Below are positions 63,771 to 64,000 of a stretch of 64,000 nt of DNA, one piece after another. Source of the DNA: Symbiodinium sp. CCMP2592 (Eukaryota; Sar; Dinophyceae; Suessiales; Symbiodiniaceae); contig CAJNDT010005913.1 in assembly GCA_905221615.1 (NCBI GenBank), positions 2,418,001-2,482,000 of the forward strand, written 5' to 3'. Under the pieces are notes generated by a model that saw nothing but the letters and a program-made list of their open reading frames with translations, was not told where the DNA came from and did not search any database. The position numbers were made by a program, and so were the translations under genes. Numbering within the stretch: the first letter of the stretch is position 1; the number at the start of each line of letters is the position of its first letter.

Positions 63771-64000
63771 ATGCACAAGACACAGAAAGCTTTTTTCACG
63801 ATCGCAGGAATCGCGATGCTGCTCAGCGCGGTGTTCGCTGTCCGCGCTGGAGCCACTGCTTCGCGTCCTCCCGCACAGCCTACAGCAATCGCGGTCGTTG
63901 ACATCGTGGACATCATCGCGGGACTCAACGAACGCGAGGTGCTGGAGAATCAGCTCAACGAGCGTATGGATGCTCGTCAGGCGCAGCTCAATGAGGTCGT
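63771..64000 (+). CDS. OmpH/Skp family periplasmic chaperone, N-terminal part
   Basis: 76 codons up to the right edge, with TAGGAG before the ATG. Signal peptide (FFTIAGIAMLLSAVFAVRAGA), then IAVVDIVDIIAGLNEREVLENQLNERMDARQAQLNEV, the start of the Skp coiled coil. It escorts unfolded outer-membrane proteins to BamA, whose gene is directly upstream. Confidence 0.88.
   Translation, partial: MHKTQKAFFTIAGIAMLLSAVFAVRAGATASRPPAQPTAIAVVDIVDIIAGLNEREVLENQLNERMDARQAQLNEV

Noticed and set aside
1..64000. tRNA or rRNA genes
   Set aside because: No TTCGAATC-like T-arm with a matching acceptor stem and no rRNA signature was seen; a dedicated scan was not possible.

Overview
The window reads as a chromosomal segment of a Gram-negative planctomycete, most likely of the class Phycisphaerae. 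Three things support this. Seven secreted proteins end in a planctomycete dockerin-like domain with two NFLDVSAFL-type repeats and a terminal Gly-Cys-Pro. Several other secreted proteins end in a PAP-hydrophobic-ASRRRR tail of PEP-CTERM type. The outer-membrane and LPS machinery is present (BamA, a Skp/OmpH protein, LptB, two LptF/LptG permeases). The assignment to class is inference; no rRNA is present. I saw no tRNA, rRNA, CRISPR array or insertion sequence.

Layout of the left half. 1-135 is the start of a sugar epimerase gene. 0.6-11 kb holds ybeY-corC, a PAS-LuxR regulator, cysS, and an envelope block (LptG-type permease, GT39/83-type glycosyltransferase, PAP2 phosphatase, LptF-type permease) followed by a GH57 glycosidase. 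Between cysS and the permease lies a clear scar of an old tandem duplication (5409-5546). 12.4-14.0 kb is an A+T-richer two-gene insert encoding a three-Cys-motif protein and its TcmP partner. 14.1-16.7 kb holds an atypical multi-HTH sigma-like protein overlapping mqnA. At 17.0 kb there is a structured RNA with a strong terminator. 17.2-25.0 kb carries a PglD-type acyltransferase, a PEGA lipoprotein, lptB, two LVIVD-repeat dockerin proteins (one interrupted by an in-frame TAG), a PEP-CTERM-like protein, an AraC regulator and rpoN. 25.0-30.9 kb carries a third LVIVD protein, recR, a second GT39-type transferase, a lipoprotein and holA.

At about 32 kb the + strand changes from C-rich to G-rich whatever the gene orientation, and gene orientation shifts to mostly + beyond it. 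A perfect canonical parS palindrome (TGTTCCACGTGGAACA) sits at 32671-32686, between two convergent sensor-kinase genes. This marks the origin-proximal centromere region of the chromosome.

Layout of the right half. 35-43 kb: sucD, a degenerate adenylate-kinase-like/deoxyribosyltransferase-like fusion, a zinc-ribbon membrane protein, a tandem family of PEP-CTERM-like secreted proteins, two DUF4870 paralogues and an ABC-2 permease. 43.3-49.3 kb: another PEP-CTERM-like protein, clpC, lpd and a lipoprotein. 49.4-57 kb: a run of six secreted beta-propeller-type or related proteins, five of them with dockerins, separated by good terminators. 57-64 kb: transketolase, dnaN, a small membrane protein, bamA and the start of a skp/ompH gene.
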